A stretch of 64,000 nucleotides of DNA, taken from assembly GCF_022682495.2 (NCBI RefSeq), contig NC_071398.1, positions 10,112,934 through 10,176,933 of the forward strand, written 5' to 3'. The notes below the pieces were generated by a model that was not told the origin of the DNA, searched no databases, and saw only the letters and a program-made list of their open reading frames with translations. Source of the DNA: Desmodus rotundus (Eukaryota > Chordata > Mammalia > Chiroptera > Phyllostomidae). The position numbers were made by a program, and so were the translations under genes. Positions 35,773 to 47,871 of the stretch are shown piece after piece; position 1 is the stretch's first letter; each line of letters starts with the position of its first letter.

Positions 35773-37838
35773 GTTGCTAGATAAATCTATAGTAATATAC
35801 ATTGAGAGGTGTCTACTTTGTTCTATGTATTTCCCAACATTTTTTTAAAAAGAAAATATGTAGATGCATTAAATCAACTTCTATATTTGCACTGAGTATT
35901 CTCAGCACTAGTATAAATTTGGTGCTTACAAAAATTACGTGAATGTTTTACGGCTACAGAGAATTGTGTGTGTGTATGTGTGTGTGTGTCATTTGTGGTG
36001 TTAAAGGAAAAAAAAAAAACAAGTGAGCATTTATTTATTTCCAGCTAATCAGCATAACTACCCTGTCAAGTTTCTTAGAGATTAAGTAGGTTATTCAGGG
36101 CTGGTGAGGGTAAAAAAGAAAGAAAAATAATATGACACAATCTAAATCCCAAATCTATGGTTCCTTCCAGGGCTCTCTCTCTGTACAGATGAGGTCAGCC
36201 AAATAGTTTAATAATATCCTAATTCTATGCATGGAGAGAGAGACTCTTATTTTGTTTTCCTCACAGATAAAAATATGGGATTTGAGAAGTTGACATGTTT
36301 ACTTGTTATTTAATTACTTCATTTTCAAAAAGGATTTGAGGCAAGCAGGGATTTCAAGAGAGTTGGTTTGAGATAGTTAACCCTCTGGTATTGTGGCTTA
36401 GGTAAGAAGATTCATTATTTTGTCAATATTATTAATGTCTCTCATTAGACACATTTAACTTCTCACTAAAACTTTGAAATAATTATTCAGCCTTGTGGGC
36501 AAAAAAGCTCAAAGGCGTGAAAGCCTGCATTCATTTTTGTGGAAGCTACTGAAATTCCAGCGTGTATTTCCTCTATTTTAGTCTGGTCAGAGGAAAAGGG
36601 GGCAAGAATTTCACTCAAATACTTGATAAAAGCTTTGACTAAAGTTTAAGACAGTGTTGGAGGATAATGAGCAAGTCAGAACGGAACGAGATGGGTTCCT
36701 CCAACAGACACCGCTTTCCTTCCGAACCTCGGATGTTTTAACTTTACTTTGTACCTTCTCCCTCATGGGCCTCATTCCACTTTCTGAAGTCACATAAAAC
36801 AAGGCACATTAATACTCCTCAAGAGAGCATCGGAAACAGGGTGGCCTGTATAATTAGGGTAAACAATGCCAAAAGCATATTTGCCTCTAGTTTGAGAGCA
36901 GTGGCGAGGCAATCCTTCTGTGTGGTTGCCCAGGAGAGATAGAAACAATTTGTGTAATTTGGATTAAAAAAAACACGATATATTGCCTCCTAAGACCTTG
37001 TGCGAGCTATAACATGAAGGCAAAAAATCTCATATTTTTGTACTCCAATTCTTTCTGCAACAATGTCCCTTGGTTAAAAATGATGCTTGCTACCTGGGTA
37101 CAAATATATAGCGTAACAAATTTGTTTGTGAATTTTATGTATTTACTCATATGTAACAATACATTTGTTAAGGATAGGCTGACCTATTTTCATCATCCCT
37201 CTTGGATGCCATAAGACACCAAAATTAATATCATTAGTTTCTTTGTTCCATAATTTCCCATGATTCAGCAATACCATGATTCACTTTGTATTATCATGCG
37301 TGCCCTATTCTATTACATAGAACATCCTTGCAATAGTGAGCAGTCTTTTTTCTAAAGTATGTTTAGTATGCAGCATTTAGGCAAAATTGTTTTTATTTAA
37401 TTTGTACAGGGTAGACATGTGGCGGGAGGGACCATGCGACAGACTTGGAGCCAATATATCATGCTAAATATTACAAGTTCTTTCATTGAATAAAGGTAAG
37501 AGATGCTTTGAAATAAATGCCTGGATTCAAAGTGAAGATGGCAGTGATACCCTGCCCTGCACGATGTCTGGGGCTGATATGGGAATGGGAGTTCCCAGTA
37601 GTGGAAGGCCTCATTTATATATGGCAATACCTAAGACTATTTTCTCTTCGTTACAGAAATCTTATTCAGAATGGGCACTTTCAGATAGGTTTGTAATATA
37701 CATATTGAAATTCCTATGATGTCCAGATAATATTATATTACATCAGTAAAACCCCCTAAAACTTTACATCACACATTATCCTAAGAGTACAGGTTTTTGT
37801 ATAAAGGGAAAGGAGATGCTGGTGTTAACAACAAAATG
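35773..37838. other. Unique AT-rich sequence with (GT)n
   Basis: A (GT)n microsatellite interrupted by one TATG lies at about 35967-35990 and an A-run at 36008-36019. No gene recognised. Confidence 0.5.
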
Positions 37839-37850
37839 GAAATTGATTTA

Positions 37851-38062
37851 ATTTTTAAAAGATTTTATTTATATATTTTTAGAGAGGGGAACAGAGGGAG
37901 AAAGAGAGGGAGAGAGAAACATCAGTGTGTGGTTGCCTCTTGCGCGCCCCCTACTGGGGACCTGGCCTGCAACCCAGGCAGGTGCTCTAGACTGGGAATC
38001 CAATCGGTGACCCTTTGGTTCGCAGTCCACACTCAATCCACTGAGCCACAGCAGCCAGGGCA
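37851..38062 (-). mobile_element. VES-type tRNA SINE, minus strand, perfect TSD
   Basis: The reverse complement gives the tRNA-like head, the CT-rich body and the AAATAAAATCTT-type tail at the left. A perfect 12-bp TSD, gaaattgattta, lies at 37839-37850 and 38063-38074. Frames of about 97 codons on each strand cross the SINE and are artefacts of it. Confidence 0.95.
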
Positions 38063-38074
38063 GAAATTGATTTA

Positions 38075-38900
38075 TAGTTGTGATACTCAGTGACATGAGA
38101 ACACCGCCTAGACGCCACAGGGGTGAGTATAAACGTAAGTGCAGAAAAGCATGTGGCATTCATTACAGCAATAACAACATTAAAATGGTATCTTTTAATA
38201 CTTGGTTTTAGATGATCCTGGATATTGTCTTATTTACCACTACAATAGGGAAAGTTACATTTGCTTGACAAAGGAAAGAAAATAAGTTATAATTATTTTG
38301 CATTCAGTTAATTTTAAACATTCTAAACCCCTCTTATAAACAGGATGATACACCCTCAAAGGAAGAAAATCAGAAAAAAATGGCTTGGCGTCACTGAGCT
38401 CACATAGCTACAGCTGCTTGTTGAAAAGACAAATTATTTTATGCCGAATATTTTCACGGTTTGTATGCATGTGTTGGTATCTCTAGCGCAAGGTATCAAC
38501 AAACACTGACCTTATTTATATTCTGTCAAAATTCAGAATCTGTATTCTGTCACATACGGCGTAAACATTGTTAGTACACAGTGTTATTCAAAAAAGAAAA
38601 ACAAAAAACTCAAACAATATTTCAGTGAGATCAACAACAACAACAAAAGCTTCTTTTTCAGATAAAAGTGATTGTAGAAACTGGAATAATCAAAATAGGG
38701 TCGCCAGACAGCTTGGGCCTGGGCTGTGCATTGCCTGCTGCCCCAACGCTGAGGTGCCTTCCCTGCCTCCTATAGCGCCCGCTGTCCAGCTGGGCCACAG
38801 GCCAGCCTTCTGGGGAGGCCCTTCCTGAAACCACGTCAGCAGGTTTCTTTGCTCTAGAGATAGAATACGTGGGAGCAAGTCTCCTCAAACCCATGTATTT
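38075..38900. other. Unique sequence
   Basis: 38700-38830 is GC-richer with short overlapping frames on both strands; nothing recognisable. Confidence 0.45.
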
Positions 38901-38916
38901 AAGAATATTTTAATCT

Positions 38917-39134
38917 GATGCCCTGGTTGGTGTGGCTCAGTGGACTGAGTGCCAGCCTGCGAACCAAAGGGTCACGGGTTTGATTCCCAATCAGGGTGTA
39001 CACCTGGTCTGTAGGCCAAGCAGGTCCCCAGTAGGGGGTGTACAAGAAGCAACCAAACGTTGATGTTTCTCTCCCTCTCCGTCTCCCTCCCTTCCCCCTC
39101 TGTCTAAAAATAAATGAATAAAATCTTTTTAAAA
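38917..39134 (+). mobile_element. VES-type tRNA SINE, plus strand
   Basis: It begins 'ccctggttggtgtggctcag', has a B-box-like 'ggtttgattcc', a CT-rich body and an 'aaataaatgaataaaatc' tail. A 16-bp TSD with two mismatches flanks it (38901-38916 and 39135-39150). Confidence 0.93.
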
Positions 39135-39191
39135 AAGAGTGTTTTAATCTCACAGTTCTCATTAATGTTCTGTAACGGTAGTCTATTATGA

Positions 39192-39658
39192 TAGTCACGT
39201 GCAACTTAACAATGGGGATGCCTTCTAGGCGTTAGAAGGTATTAGATGCGCCATTAGGTGATTCTGTCACTGTGTGAACATCCTAGGGTGCACTCACACA
39301 AACCTAGATGGTGTCCAGGGGGGTCCAACTTTTCAGCATCTCTGGGCCCCACTGGAAGAAGAAGAGTCGTCTTGGGCCCACATTCAATACATTGTGAAAC
39401 ATAATAAAAAATCTCATAATTTTTTAAGTGAATTTGTGATTTTGTGTTGGGCCGCGCTCACAGCCATGCTGGGCTGCATACGGCCCAGGGACTGCAGGTT
39501 GGACACCCCTGGACAGCAAATATGGAGGCTCTGTGGTCTAGACTATTGCTGTGATGTTACCAGATGACAGGAATTTTTCAGCCCCATTGCATCTCATGGA
39601 TCCCCATTGTGTATGTGGTCCATTGGTGACCAAAACAGCATTATGCGGTGCATGACTG
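39192..39658 (+). mobile_element. Tigger/MER2-type DNA transposon hosting a hAT
   Basis: The left end 'gtcacgtgcaacttaacaat' and the right end 'ttatgcggtgcatgactg' are near inverse copies, matching MER2/Tigger termini (CAGTCATGCGTCGCTTAACGA-like), and TA follows the right end. Inner blocks 'ttaggtgattctgtcactgt' and 'cacacaaacctagatggt' match the same family. The element is split by a hAT at 39316-39511. It is nonautonomous. Confidence 0.8.
39316..39511. mobile_element. Nonautonomous hAT nested in the Tigger element
   Basis: Inverted termini 'caggggggtccaact' and 'aggttggacacccctg' define a 196-bp element with a 'cttgggcccacattcaatac' interior, typical of short mammalian hAT MITEs. The flanking 8-mers (atggtgtc and gacagcaa) do not match. 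Instead the flank bases TGTC and GACA extend the inverted repeat, so either the true ends are a few bases further out or the insertion was altered. Confidence 0.75.
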
Positions 39659-40589
39659 TATTAAAATTTGCAAAACTAACATTTACAGGTTTGCTTATTT
39701 TCAAAAAAAAAATGTAACATTAAGAAACTCACTGACATATGGGTACACTTCACAATGAAGTGGAAGGTAAGGGTTCCAGAGGGAGGCACTTCGTAAAGGA
39801 GCGATTCTTACTTAACGTCCAGACTTCCCATTTCAGTGTTTTATTTGTTTTCTGCTTATGGTTGTAAACACATTGTACAGAGAAAACTATATTATGCTCA
39901 TATTTTAGAATTTGGTGAGCCCCAAATGCCACACTTTGATATTCATTTTAAAAAATTATCGTAACCATTTCCCTGATGAGGGTAGGTACTGAAGCATCCA
40001 GCTGCAGTAATTTTCCCAGGGATAGCAAATAGACGTAGCGATCTGTGGTACAGTTGCTGAGCAATTCCGCACATCTGATACTTTCATATTCTCTGAAGTA
40101 TCCTGCCCTCAGCTATGGGCACAAGTGTAGGCATGTGACAGAGTTCTGGGTAATCACAACATGCCCTCTCCTGGCTACAGGGATTGGTCCAAGAAGTGGG
40201 CACACTGCCCAAGTGTGGATTTTGAGTGTTCTTCCCCAGGGTCAATATATGGGTACCAGGGGAGAGTTTTCCATATTGCTGGGATTAAAAAATTACAACT
40301 CCCGTGGCACTTTCTTCACTATCTGATGAGATGCTGTAAAAGAAGGGAGAATTGGAGCATCATTCAAAGATAAACAGAGAGAAACATAAAGAAAAATGTG
40401 CAAAAGAGATTATGTTTTACCTGCATGGTTAAGTCCTCAGTTGCTGTCTCTGAGATGTTGGTTTCTATCTGTTTTTCTTTTTGCATAAACTTTCACTATG
40501 GCTTTCCTGCTAAATTGAGCCAGATAATTCCTCAAGATTCAAATCAGACTTGAAATGCACATAGCTCTGATTCTTGTTTATGCTCTTTA
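39659..40589. other. Unique sequence, possible ancient repeat
   Basis: No gene. Around 40075-40260 the sequence has the look of an old interspersed repeat ('gggattggtccaagaagtgg') but was not identified. Confidence 0.4.
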
Positions 40590-40750
40590 AAATTTTTCAA
40601 ATTTGCTTTTTAATTATTTTTAAAAGACTTGGTTTTTTAGAACAGTTATCAATTCAGAGCAAAATTGAGCAGAACGTACAGATATTTCCCATATACCTCT
40701 TGACCCCACATCCACAAAGCCTTCCCAACTATCAACATCGTTGCTCTTCT
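40590..40750 (-). mobile_element. Old L1M-type 3' UTR fragment, minus strand
   Basis: 'gagcaaaattgagcagaacg' followed by 'cagatatttcccatatacct' and 'cccaactatcaacatcg' is a recognisable block of old mammalian L1 3' UTRs in reverse orientation. Short and diverged. Confidence 0.6.
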
Positions 40751-43362
40751 TACATATTAAAATGACGCTAAACGTTTTTATTTTAAAAAATCAGCAAGTT
40801 TTCAACCATAAGCACAAGCCAGTGTACTTCAGGCTGGCCTTGTTCCTTTTCAGATGTCGCCCTCCAAATGACAGCTGCATCTCAGCTCTAGGAAACGGGG
40901 ATTTGGATGCATCACACATGGCTTGAAAGCTTTCTTTCCGGGGCTAGCAGAGCAGGGTACATAATCTGGTATTGGAAAATAAGAGGTCAAAAGCTGAAGA
41001 CATTCTTGAGATTCCTCTGTAGCCAAGGAATGGATGAATAAATTATAAAAGGAGGTTTAAAAGAAAGGCTTGAAAAGTTTATGGAGGCGTAAGTTATCAA
41101 GCTAGCTGCCATCTGAGTGGAGCTATTTAATTCTGGTCGGATCAGAGGGGCAGTTCCACTGATGGCACCAAAAGGTGTCTGGCAGCACTTTTTATATCAA
41201 CACTACTGCAAAACACCTGTGTTTATAGCATGTTTCCCGGTTGTATGTAAGTGCCTAGACATATACATGGATGCATTTAAAAAACATAAGTGCTAACTTC
41301 CTAGTTTGATTAATTATAAAATTACTTTCTTATCTGCCCTACAGTTCTGGGTATCTTTCTCCCGACTAAATTGATAATCTCCTGATTTTCTTAATACAGA
41401 AAATGGCAGGGAAAAATTTCGGTGAAAACAAATAAAATGGTAAAAAGGTATAGATCTTCAGTGGTAATGAATTCAAAGAAAGCCTGATATTAGTCTTTCA
41501 TGCAGCGCACCTGTGGGTTAAATCGTGTATCAGTATGAGAGCCCTCCCCATCTCTGCCTCCTCCAACTAGTGGGTCAACAGAATGAGTGTTGCGTTTTCA
41601 TTTGAGCCAATCAGAATGTCAATGCCATTTTGATGTTCAGATGGGGAAAGGTCTACGGATGGTTAGCAGATATGGAAAAAGTACAGTGTGTGAGTAGGCC
41701 TGTAGTCATAGGTATGGTGAATAATTATAGGGTGGGTTCTTCCTTATTCTGAGAATATTAAGTGTAAGGTATTGATACCTATAAATGGTACTGGAGACAA
41801 TTCCAGAGGATCAAAGGTGAATTACAAGTCTACCCGAAGAGCTAGATGTCTGGTGGTGAGCGAAGAATACAAGGTAGATATCGGAATTCTGAATATCAGG
41901 GCCAGGCTGGGCAAAATGAAAACCTAAGGGACAAAGATTAAATCTAAAGGCAGAAAATTCTGGAATCATGCAGATAAACTAAAGCTGGGTTCCAAGTGGT
42001 CTCGGGTCAAAGAGTATGTAAATTAGGAAGGTCAGCAGATCGTGGGTCAAAACCCACACAGGATTAAGGGACTGGCCATATAAGTCATATTTAGAAAATG
42101 GAGAGTAGGGTGAAACGTTATGTGTGGGTTTGCTGGACAAGGGAACGTGTGGCTCGTGAAGTGAGTCTATAACGGGCTCCACACATGGATCACGTGCCTG
42201 GTATTTAACTGCGACAATAGGGGAAAAAACACACTGAGCTGGTCAGCTTTACCAATTTGACTTATTTGTTCTTTCCTCTTTTCTCTGTATGCCAAACACG
42301 ACCTCGGGAATGCAAAGTGAGACCATGGAGTGGGCAGTTGTTTTCTTCCCAAACAGCTGGTCATTTTTTATCATCCTTTGATGTTGAGAATAAATAAGTC
42401 CAATCCATTTGTTTCTCTCATCTGCCTCTTGATGTCCAACTTTTTTTTTTTTTTTGAAGCTGTCTTCACCGTGCCTTTCTGTAGACTGGGGAGAGAATAT
42501 CTTCATGCATAAAATTTTGAAAACTCTTTTCCAACTTGACGTTATTGCTTCTGTGCATTCTTTCAGCACGTGAGTCTTTGAGGAGGGGAAGGCACGGCAC
42601 AGAACAGGCCCTGAGCTCCGTCAGGCAGATAGAACTCTAGGTTACTGTTTCTTCTTTAGGAGAGCAAGAAAGAGTTGATTTTTGGTTCAAAAAAAAAAAA
42701 AAAGGTATGCATCTCCTAATACTCATACAGTATGGCAATAAAAGCAAATTAAAAAGGGGGAAATGAAATGGAATAGGTAACCACCACCTGACATTTATAT
42801 AGTTTATGTGAATCAAATGAGATAATGAGTATGAAGACTCACTTACAGGCTTCTATATAACAAGATTTGTGTCATTAACCCTCAGATGACTCAATCTTTT
42901 AATCAGTCAGATTGGGATAAGAGGCTTATGCAGAGTCACACTCCTAATGTATTAGCAACATTGGATTAGCACTTAAGGATTTTCATTTCCATTCTCATGT
43001 CTCTTATTTACCCACAGTTCCATGAGAGTGTTGCGTGCCAAGGGACAATGAAAAGACAGAGCAGATTTGCAACAGGGAGAGCGGTGGGGCTCAGGAAAGC
43101 AGAGAATTTAGACTGTCTAGTAGGTGTCCAGCAATGATGGTTTTGAAGCAGGGACCTGGTATAGTTAGTTTACATTTAAGGAAGACTCCCCGGCAAAGGG
43201 GAGGGTGACATCTCAGAAGTCAGCTGGGAGAGACTCTATTGCTTGCCTCCTATACAGTAGCCAAAGGAGAAAAGTCTCAGCAGTGTGGCTACAGTGACAG
43301 ACAGCTGAGTTTGTCACATGGAAGGAACTGAACCAGGAGTGGGGCTCTGAGGCGACTAGCTA
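40751..43362. other. Unique sequence with poly-T and poly-A runs
   Basis: No gene recognised. T-run at 42440-42455 and A-run at 42689-42704. A possible minus-strand MIR core lies at about 42860-42960. Confidence 0.45.
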
Positions 43363-43526
43363 AAGCAGGTTGGCTCCAAGCGGGGCCCTGGACCAATAGC
43401 GTTTACATCACCTGGGAACTTGTTAGAAATACAAAGTCTGGGGACCCACACCTACGGAGTCAGAAAGTGTGGGGGTGGCCCTCAGTCCCTGCGCCTCAGG
43501 TGACTTTGAAGTTGAAGAATCCGTAG
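43363..43526 (+). mobile_element. MER20-like hAT-Charlie element
   Basis: The blocks 'ccctggaccaatagcg', 'catcacctgggaacttgtta', 'gaaatacaaagtctggggac', 'ggagtcagaaagtgtggggg' and 'caggtgactttgaa' follow the full layout of the MER20-class hAT element from one terminus to the other. Terminal repeats are degraded. Confidence 0.75.
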
Positions 43527-43528
43527 AG

Positions 43529-43600
43529 CAGTGGCACTCAACTGGGGTCATTTTTGCTCTTCAAAGGCATTTGAAAATTATTGGAAATGCTTCTTTATTC
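43529..43600 (+). mobile_element. MER5A-like hAT-Charlie fragment
   Basis: 'cagtggcactcaactggggt' followed by 'aaaggcatttgaaaattattgg' matches the first ~65 bp of the MER5A-type element that is present nearly whole at 62648-62840 in the other orientation. It abuts the MER20-like element. Confidence 0.55.
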
Positions 43601-43604
43601 ACGA

Positions 43605-43662
43605 TTCTCCCTCTCTCTCCCTCTCCCTCTCTCTCTCTCCCTCTCCCCCCCCACACAACACC
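43605..43662. repeat. (CT)n/(CTCTCC)n simple repeat
   Basis: About 58 bp of pyrimidine repeat ending in a C-run before 'acacaacacc'. Frames across it (LSLSLSLP-type) are low complexity and not genes. Confidence 0.9.
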
Positions 43663-44189
43663 ATATATGTATACCATTTTATTATTATTCCACTTTTACC
43701 TTTGAAAATCTCAAAACTCAGTAATGTTAATTGTCTTTCCAAGTGCTTATTTGAACCTAGATTTTACAACTAATTTTAAAGTTCCTGGATTTGATGATTC
43801 CTTCCCCTTTTTTCATCCTTCTCTCCCTCTCAGAATTCAAATGTTAGTTATAGAAAATGGTGTGTGTGTGTGTTTCAGTTAGGTTTTATGATGCGAAATG
43901 AGTAATACCAGATTCCCGTCTGCATGGATTTCATTGTGCCTTGGGGTGAACATCACATTCTTTGCTTTTTTTCATGTACTACTGCTATAGTAAATGTTAC
44001 CTAAAATGTTTTAGGTTTTAGGAGTAAGAAGAAATTGGGGAATTTCTAAAGTCTTCACAAATGGTGAAGCATATTAAAGTGCCAAGAAAATCACTTGGGA
44101 AGCAAGAATTAACACTAGAAAGAATCACATGACTTCCGTATTTTTATTATCTGATTCTTAAATTTTTAAAATCTCCATATAACCTATCA
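43663..44189. other. Unique sequence
   Basis: Short (GT)n at about 43859-43874. Nothing else recognised. Confidence 0.5.
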
Positions 44190-44310
44190 GGAAGGAAAGA
44201 CTCAGAGAGGTTAAGTATTCAAGGTCACACAGCGGGGCAATGGTAGATCTGGGATTAGGTTTCACCGATATCTGATTCAATAAGCAATACAACTTCTCAT
44301 ACGTAATGAC
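44190..44310 (-). mobile_element. MIR SINE fragment, minus strand
   Basis: 'gactcagagaggttaagtat' followed by 'caaggtcacacagcggggca' is a clear reverse-complement MIR core. Confidence 0.75.
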
Positions 44311-44515
44311 TAAGCATGCTCTTTCCTATGTTTAAGTTTGAGGAACAGGGTTGAAAAGACTGTATGGATCCAGATATGGAATATTTTGTATAAAATCATG
44401 TGAATCAAGAGAAAATAAATAATTACATTTTTTCTTCCTTATCTTCAAGTAAATCTTAATGAATAAATGAATGAATAAAAAATAAATAACCAAGAAATAC
44501 TCTTTCCATCCTTCA
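44311..44515. other. Unique sequence with (GAAT)n
   Basis: A degenerate (GAAT)/(AAAT) stretch lies at about 44457-44490. Confidence 0.5.
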
Positions 44516-45169
44516 CTCTAATCTCAAGTGGGCTGCCTAGCAACCCTAATCCCATCATTACCTCATCATCCAAGATAATTATTTCACAGCCTCTCTGCTT
44601 TGCTCAACCTTTAATCCTCACTCTGGACTTGACCTGGGTTCCTATTTCACTGAGAAATTTTAAGCAATTTGCAGATTACTTTCACAGACTGGGAACTCCT
44701 TATCTGCCAATTCTTTGCATGTATCAGCATGGCCTGTATTTTTCATCCTGTTACTGTGATTAAAATCCTATCTGTCCTGAGGCGAGCCCCTTCACGGATG
44801 CACAAATTCCCGTCTCCTCTCACTATTTAAATACACAAACACATCCCTCCTGCAATCACCCTGTCACTCTTCGTCTCAATCCCTCCTCCTTTGTTAGCTA
44901 ATTCTCAGTGGCATACAAAGGAGGTATAATTTCTTTAATCTACAATGAACAATAGTGTCACTACATACTTCATCATCTCCCTCGAGTTACCACACTATTT
45001 ATCTTCTCTCTTTAAACTTAGTATCATAAAAATTTTTCAACTTTTGCTGCTATCTAACTCATCTCTTCCAATCATCTCTTAACCCCACTTCAATGAGCCA
45101 TTCATCTCCACAGTTTCAGTGAGAAACCTCTTACAATAAACCTTGTAATGTCAATTGTGATGATTAATT

Positions 45170-45420
45170 TTAATTTATTTTTTATTATTTATTATTTTTA
45201 TCCTCACCAGAGGACATGCTTCTTGATTTTGGAGAGAAGGTAAAGGAGAGAGAGAAGCATTGATGTGAGATGGAAGCATCAATCAGTTGCCTTTTGTACG
45301 TGCCCCAACCGGAGACCAAACCAGCAACCCAGGCATGTGCCCCGACCTGGAATCAAACCCAGGGCTTTTCAGTTTGTAAGATGATGCCCGACCAACTGAG
45401 GCACACCGGGCTGGGCTGAT
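45170..45420 (-). mobile_element. Older VES-like tRNA SINE inside the L2, minus strand
   Basis: In reverse complement the head reads from 'cccagcccggtgtgcctcag' through a diverged B-box region, then a body with 'gaagcatcaatcagttgcct' in forward view and a tail reaching 'tccaaaatcaagaagcatgt' and 'cctctggtgaggataaaaat'. It has a longer 3' region than the other VES copies. A weak flank similarity (gattaatttt versus gatcattta) may be a decayed TSD. Confidence 0.75.
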
Positions 45421-45599
45421 CATTTATTTTTTTCTAAATATTTTTTTTCTGTTGACTTCTAGTATAAAACTCTCTCTTGGCTGTCCTTTTGATTAGCAGC
45501 TGTTTCTCTCTATCTTTCTCTGGTTTCTCCTCATCTCCAAATACCTAAGTATTATAGTGTCAAGGAGGGAGGCGTTGGGTCTCTTTTCTATCTGTAATT

Positions 45600-46180
45600 C
45601 CTTTCTAAGTTCCACATCTGTTCTCATGGCTTAAAAAGAGCCTTCTACCCACTGACAGCTTACAACTTTATATCTCTAGCCTGGACATTTCTCTGTGTAA
45701 TACATCCAATTTCTTTTTGTATGCTTCCACTTGGATTGCTAAAGGATATTTCAAAAAGAACATATTCAAAAGCCGCTTTTTTAGATTCCCCCCCCCCAAA
45801 CATAATCATGCCGTGTGACACTACCCGTCAGTAAATGTCAATTCTACCTTTTAGAAGATTCAATTCTTAGAACTTGAAATCATCTCTGATGTCTTTGATC
45901 ATTCACACCTCTAATCCATCAGCAACTCCTCATTATACTATCAAAATACATCCCAGATTTTACTACTTATCTCTTTTGTTCTTGCTGCCATCCTTTTCCA
46001 AGCCTTCATCCATGGTATCTGCTAAGTACACGTATCATCTGGTTGGTTCTCTTCCTCTAGCTGCCTGGTATAGGTTGCATTTTAACTCTTACAAAGGTCA
46101 TTATGACTCTGCTGAAGAATATTTTTCTCATATTTTCCAAAATTCATTTTATGTATTGCCTGTGGTAAAAAAAAAACAAT
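45600..46180 (+). pseudogene. L2 ORF2 reverse-transcriptase relic
   Basis: From 45663 the plus frame reads QLYISSLDISL, then YASTWIAKGYFKKN, which corresponds to the L2 reverse-transcriptase stretch just after the catalytic DD motif (DDTQIYISS, later ISTWM). The catalytic aspartates are not preserved in this frame. Downstream the similarity continues in a shifted frame that includes the 121-codon open frame 45874-46239, so that frame is a LINE relic and not a gene. Confidence 0.7.
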
Positions 46181-46230
46181 CAATTTTTTTCATAATCTGT
46201 TTTCCTATTAAAAGCCTTTATCCAGCAGGA

Positions 46231-46814
46231 TTGCCCTAACACTGAGTATCAAACTTGTAAGAGTCAGTACCAAAATGAAGAGTACCCAAAGGTGGCTTAG
46301 CAGGATGACAGTTCAGAAGCCAAGGACCAACGGGCTCTGCTCAGCCTACAGACAGGGCTTTTGGAGGAAAATGTTAGCAGTTCCCATAAGAGCAATAGAA
46401 AGTGACTTAGCTTATTCTAAATAGCAAAACTAGGTCCTTTATCAATGAATGGAATTAGAAATTTCTCTTTATATTGACCCGTGTTTTTCCTTCCTGACAG
46501 CAACTTCCAAACTGAATGGGGATTGCCTCAGTAGACAGGGGATTCATAAACACAGAAGGTATTCTGTGGGGAATGAATTCTCAACCACTGGAGATATTCT
46601 CAAACACTGGAATGGCGGAATGTTTCAGCTGAGATTTAAAGAATGATATTGGATCGCACAGCATACAGGTTTCTTTTCACTTTATAGTCAAACAGTTTAG
46701 CTCTCATGGCTACTGCAGAAGCAAGTCATGGGTCTCAGATATGTTTTCAAGGAGCTAACAGTCCAGTACTGAGATCAACAAAGACACCCCAATGAAATAA
46801 AAGTTGTGATCAGG
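46231..46814. other. Unique sequence
   Basis: No gene or nameable repeat. Confidence 0.45.
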
Positions 46815-47010
46815 TATTAGTTTTCTATTGCTGCCATCACAAATTACAACATACTTAGCAGCATAAGCAGGACAAATTTATCATCTTACAGCTCTGTAGG
46901 TCTGAAGTCTGACACAGATCTCATTGAGTTGAAACCCAGGTAATAACAAGGCTTCATTCCTTGCTGGAGGCTCTAGGAGAGAATGTGCTAATACTCACAC
47001 AGGGAAGTGT
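46815..47010 (-). mobile_element. Probable ancient MaLR-type LTR end, minus strand
   Basis: 'ggtattagttttctattgct', 'gccatcacaaattacaacat' and 'tttatcatcttacagctctg' resemble the reverse-complement end of an MLT1-type LTR, also seen more clearly at 63480-63870. The copy is partial and old, and the family assignment is uncertain. Confidence 0.5.
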
Positions 47011-47149
47011 GTCTCCTTTTTGCCCCACAGAAATATTCTAGGGATATTGGCAGCAATTATGTATGGAGCTTTAATAAAGTCAGCACTGTGTTGTTTATTT
47101 TATAGACTACAGTAAGACCTTCAATGTAATTTTAAATCCTTAATATGTT

Positions 47150-47480
47150 TAGTGAGTAGGGATGGAATGATCAACCAACCAGCTATTATCTCGGTTCTCA
47201 ATTGGCTTACGTAGTGGAGGGAAATATAGATAAAGAAATGAAGACCATTACACACTAGGGTAAGGACTCTCCTTGAATAAGATGCTAAGGGAACATAGAT
47301 CAGGAAAAGATAATAAAGACTGTGATATATTTCCGAAGGAAAGAATACTAAGTAAAGGGAAAGGAAATGATACTCCAGATTGAAAGAGAAGGATTCGTGG
47401 AGAGTGGAAGGTAAATATTGTGTTTCTTCAACTGGAAATGAATGGCTAATGTAGAAACTGCAGGGTAGGTGGAGGAGCAT
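47150..47480. mobile_element. Ancient interspersed repeat trace
   Basis: Segments such as 'gtggagggaaatatagataa' and 'aagatgctaagggaacatag' resemble the same old repeat class as 32340-32940. The longest open frame of the window (172 codons, minus strand, 47121-47639) lies over it and is therefore probably not a gene. Confidence 0.4.
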
Positions 47481-47765
47481 GTCAACAAAGGTTGAGAAGT
47501 AGATTAAGATGAAGGTAGGGTTAGGATTAAATTGAGATGTATTATTTTCCCAACCATGCATGACTATTGAGTAATCACATTTGTCAACAACATGGCCTTC
47601 TTCTCTCGTTGATCTCAATTCTGGCTTACCAAAGTCCATGAGCTGAGTACCAATTATAAAACATAATTACACGTGGTACAATCTGAACTGTTACATTTAT
47701 CTTCAATCTACATGGAATTTATAGTTAAATAGGGTAGACTTAATGACTTTAACTATACCATCTAT

Positions 47766-47800
47766 TAATTCACTCACTCATTCATTTATTCATTCATCCA
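47766..47800. repeat. (TCAT)n-type simple repeat
   Basis: A run of 'cactcattcatttattcatt' units of four bases, often the end of an old LINE. Confidence 0.8.
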
Positions 47801-47871
47801 TTTTCCAGATAGTAAAAGATGTTAATATAATAAAAGACATCTTTCTCACCTCCATTGAGAGTGTGGTATGC

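Larger units (their letters stand above)
44516..46230 (+). mobile_element. L2 LINE, plus strand, split by a SINE
   Basis: A degraded L2 (CR1-like) LINE runs left to right, with the usual C/T-rich coding strand. The order of segments matches L2 ORF2: the upstream pyrimidine-rich part (44516-45160), the reverse-transcriptase part (45540-45760) and the region beyond it (45860-46170). A VES SINE at about 45170-45420 interrupts it. L2 was active before the eutherian radiation, so this copy predates everything inserted in it. Confidence 0.7.

Noticed and set aside
47121..47639. Longest open frame in the window (172 codons, minus strand) as a gene
   Set aside because: It overlies ancient repeat-like sequence, has T-rich hydrophobic composition, no domain, and no splice or promoter context.
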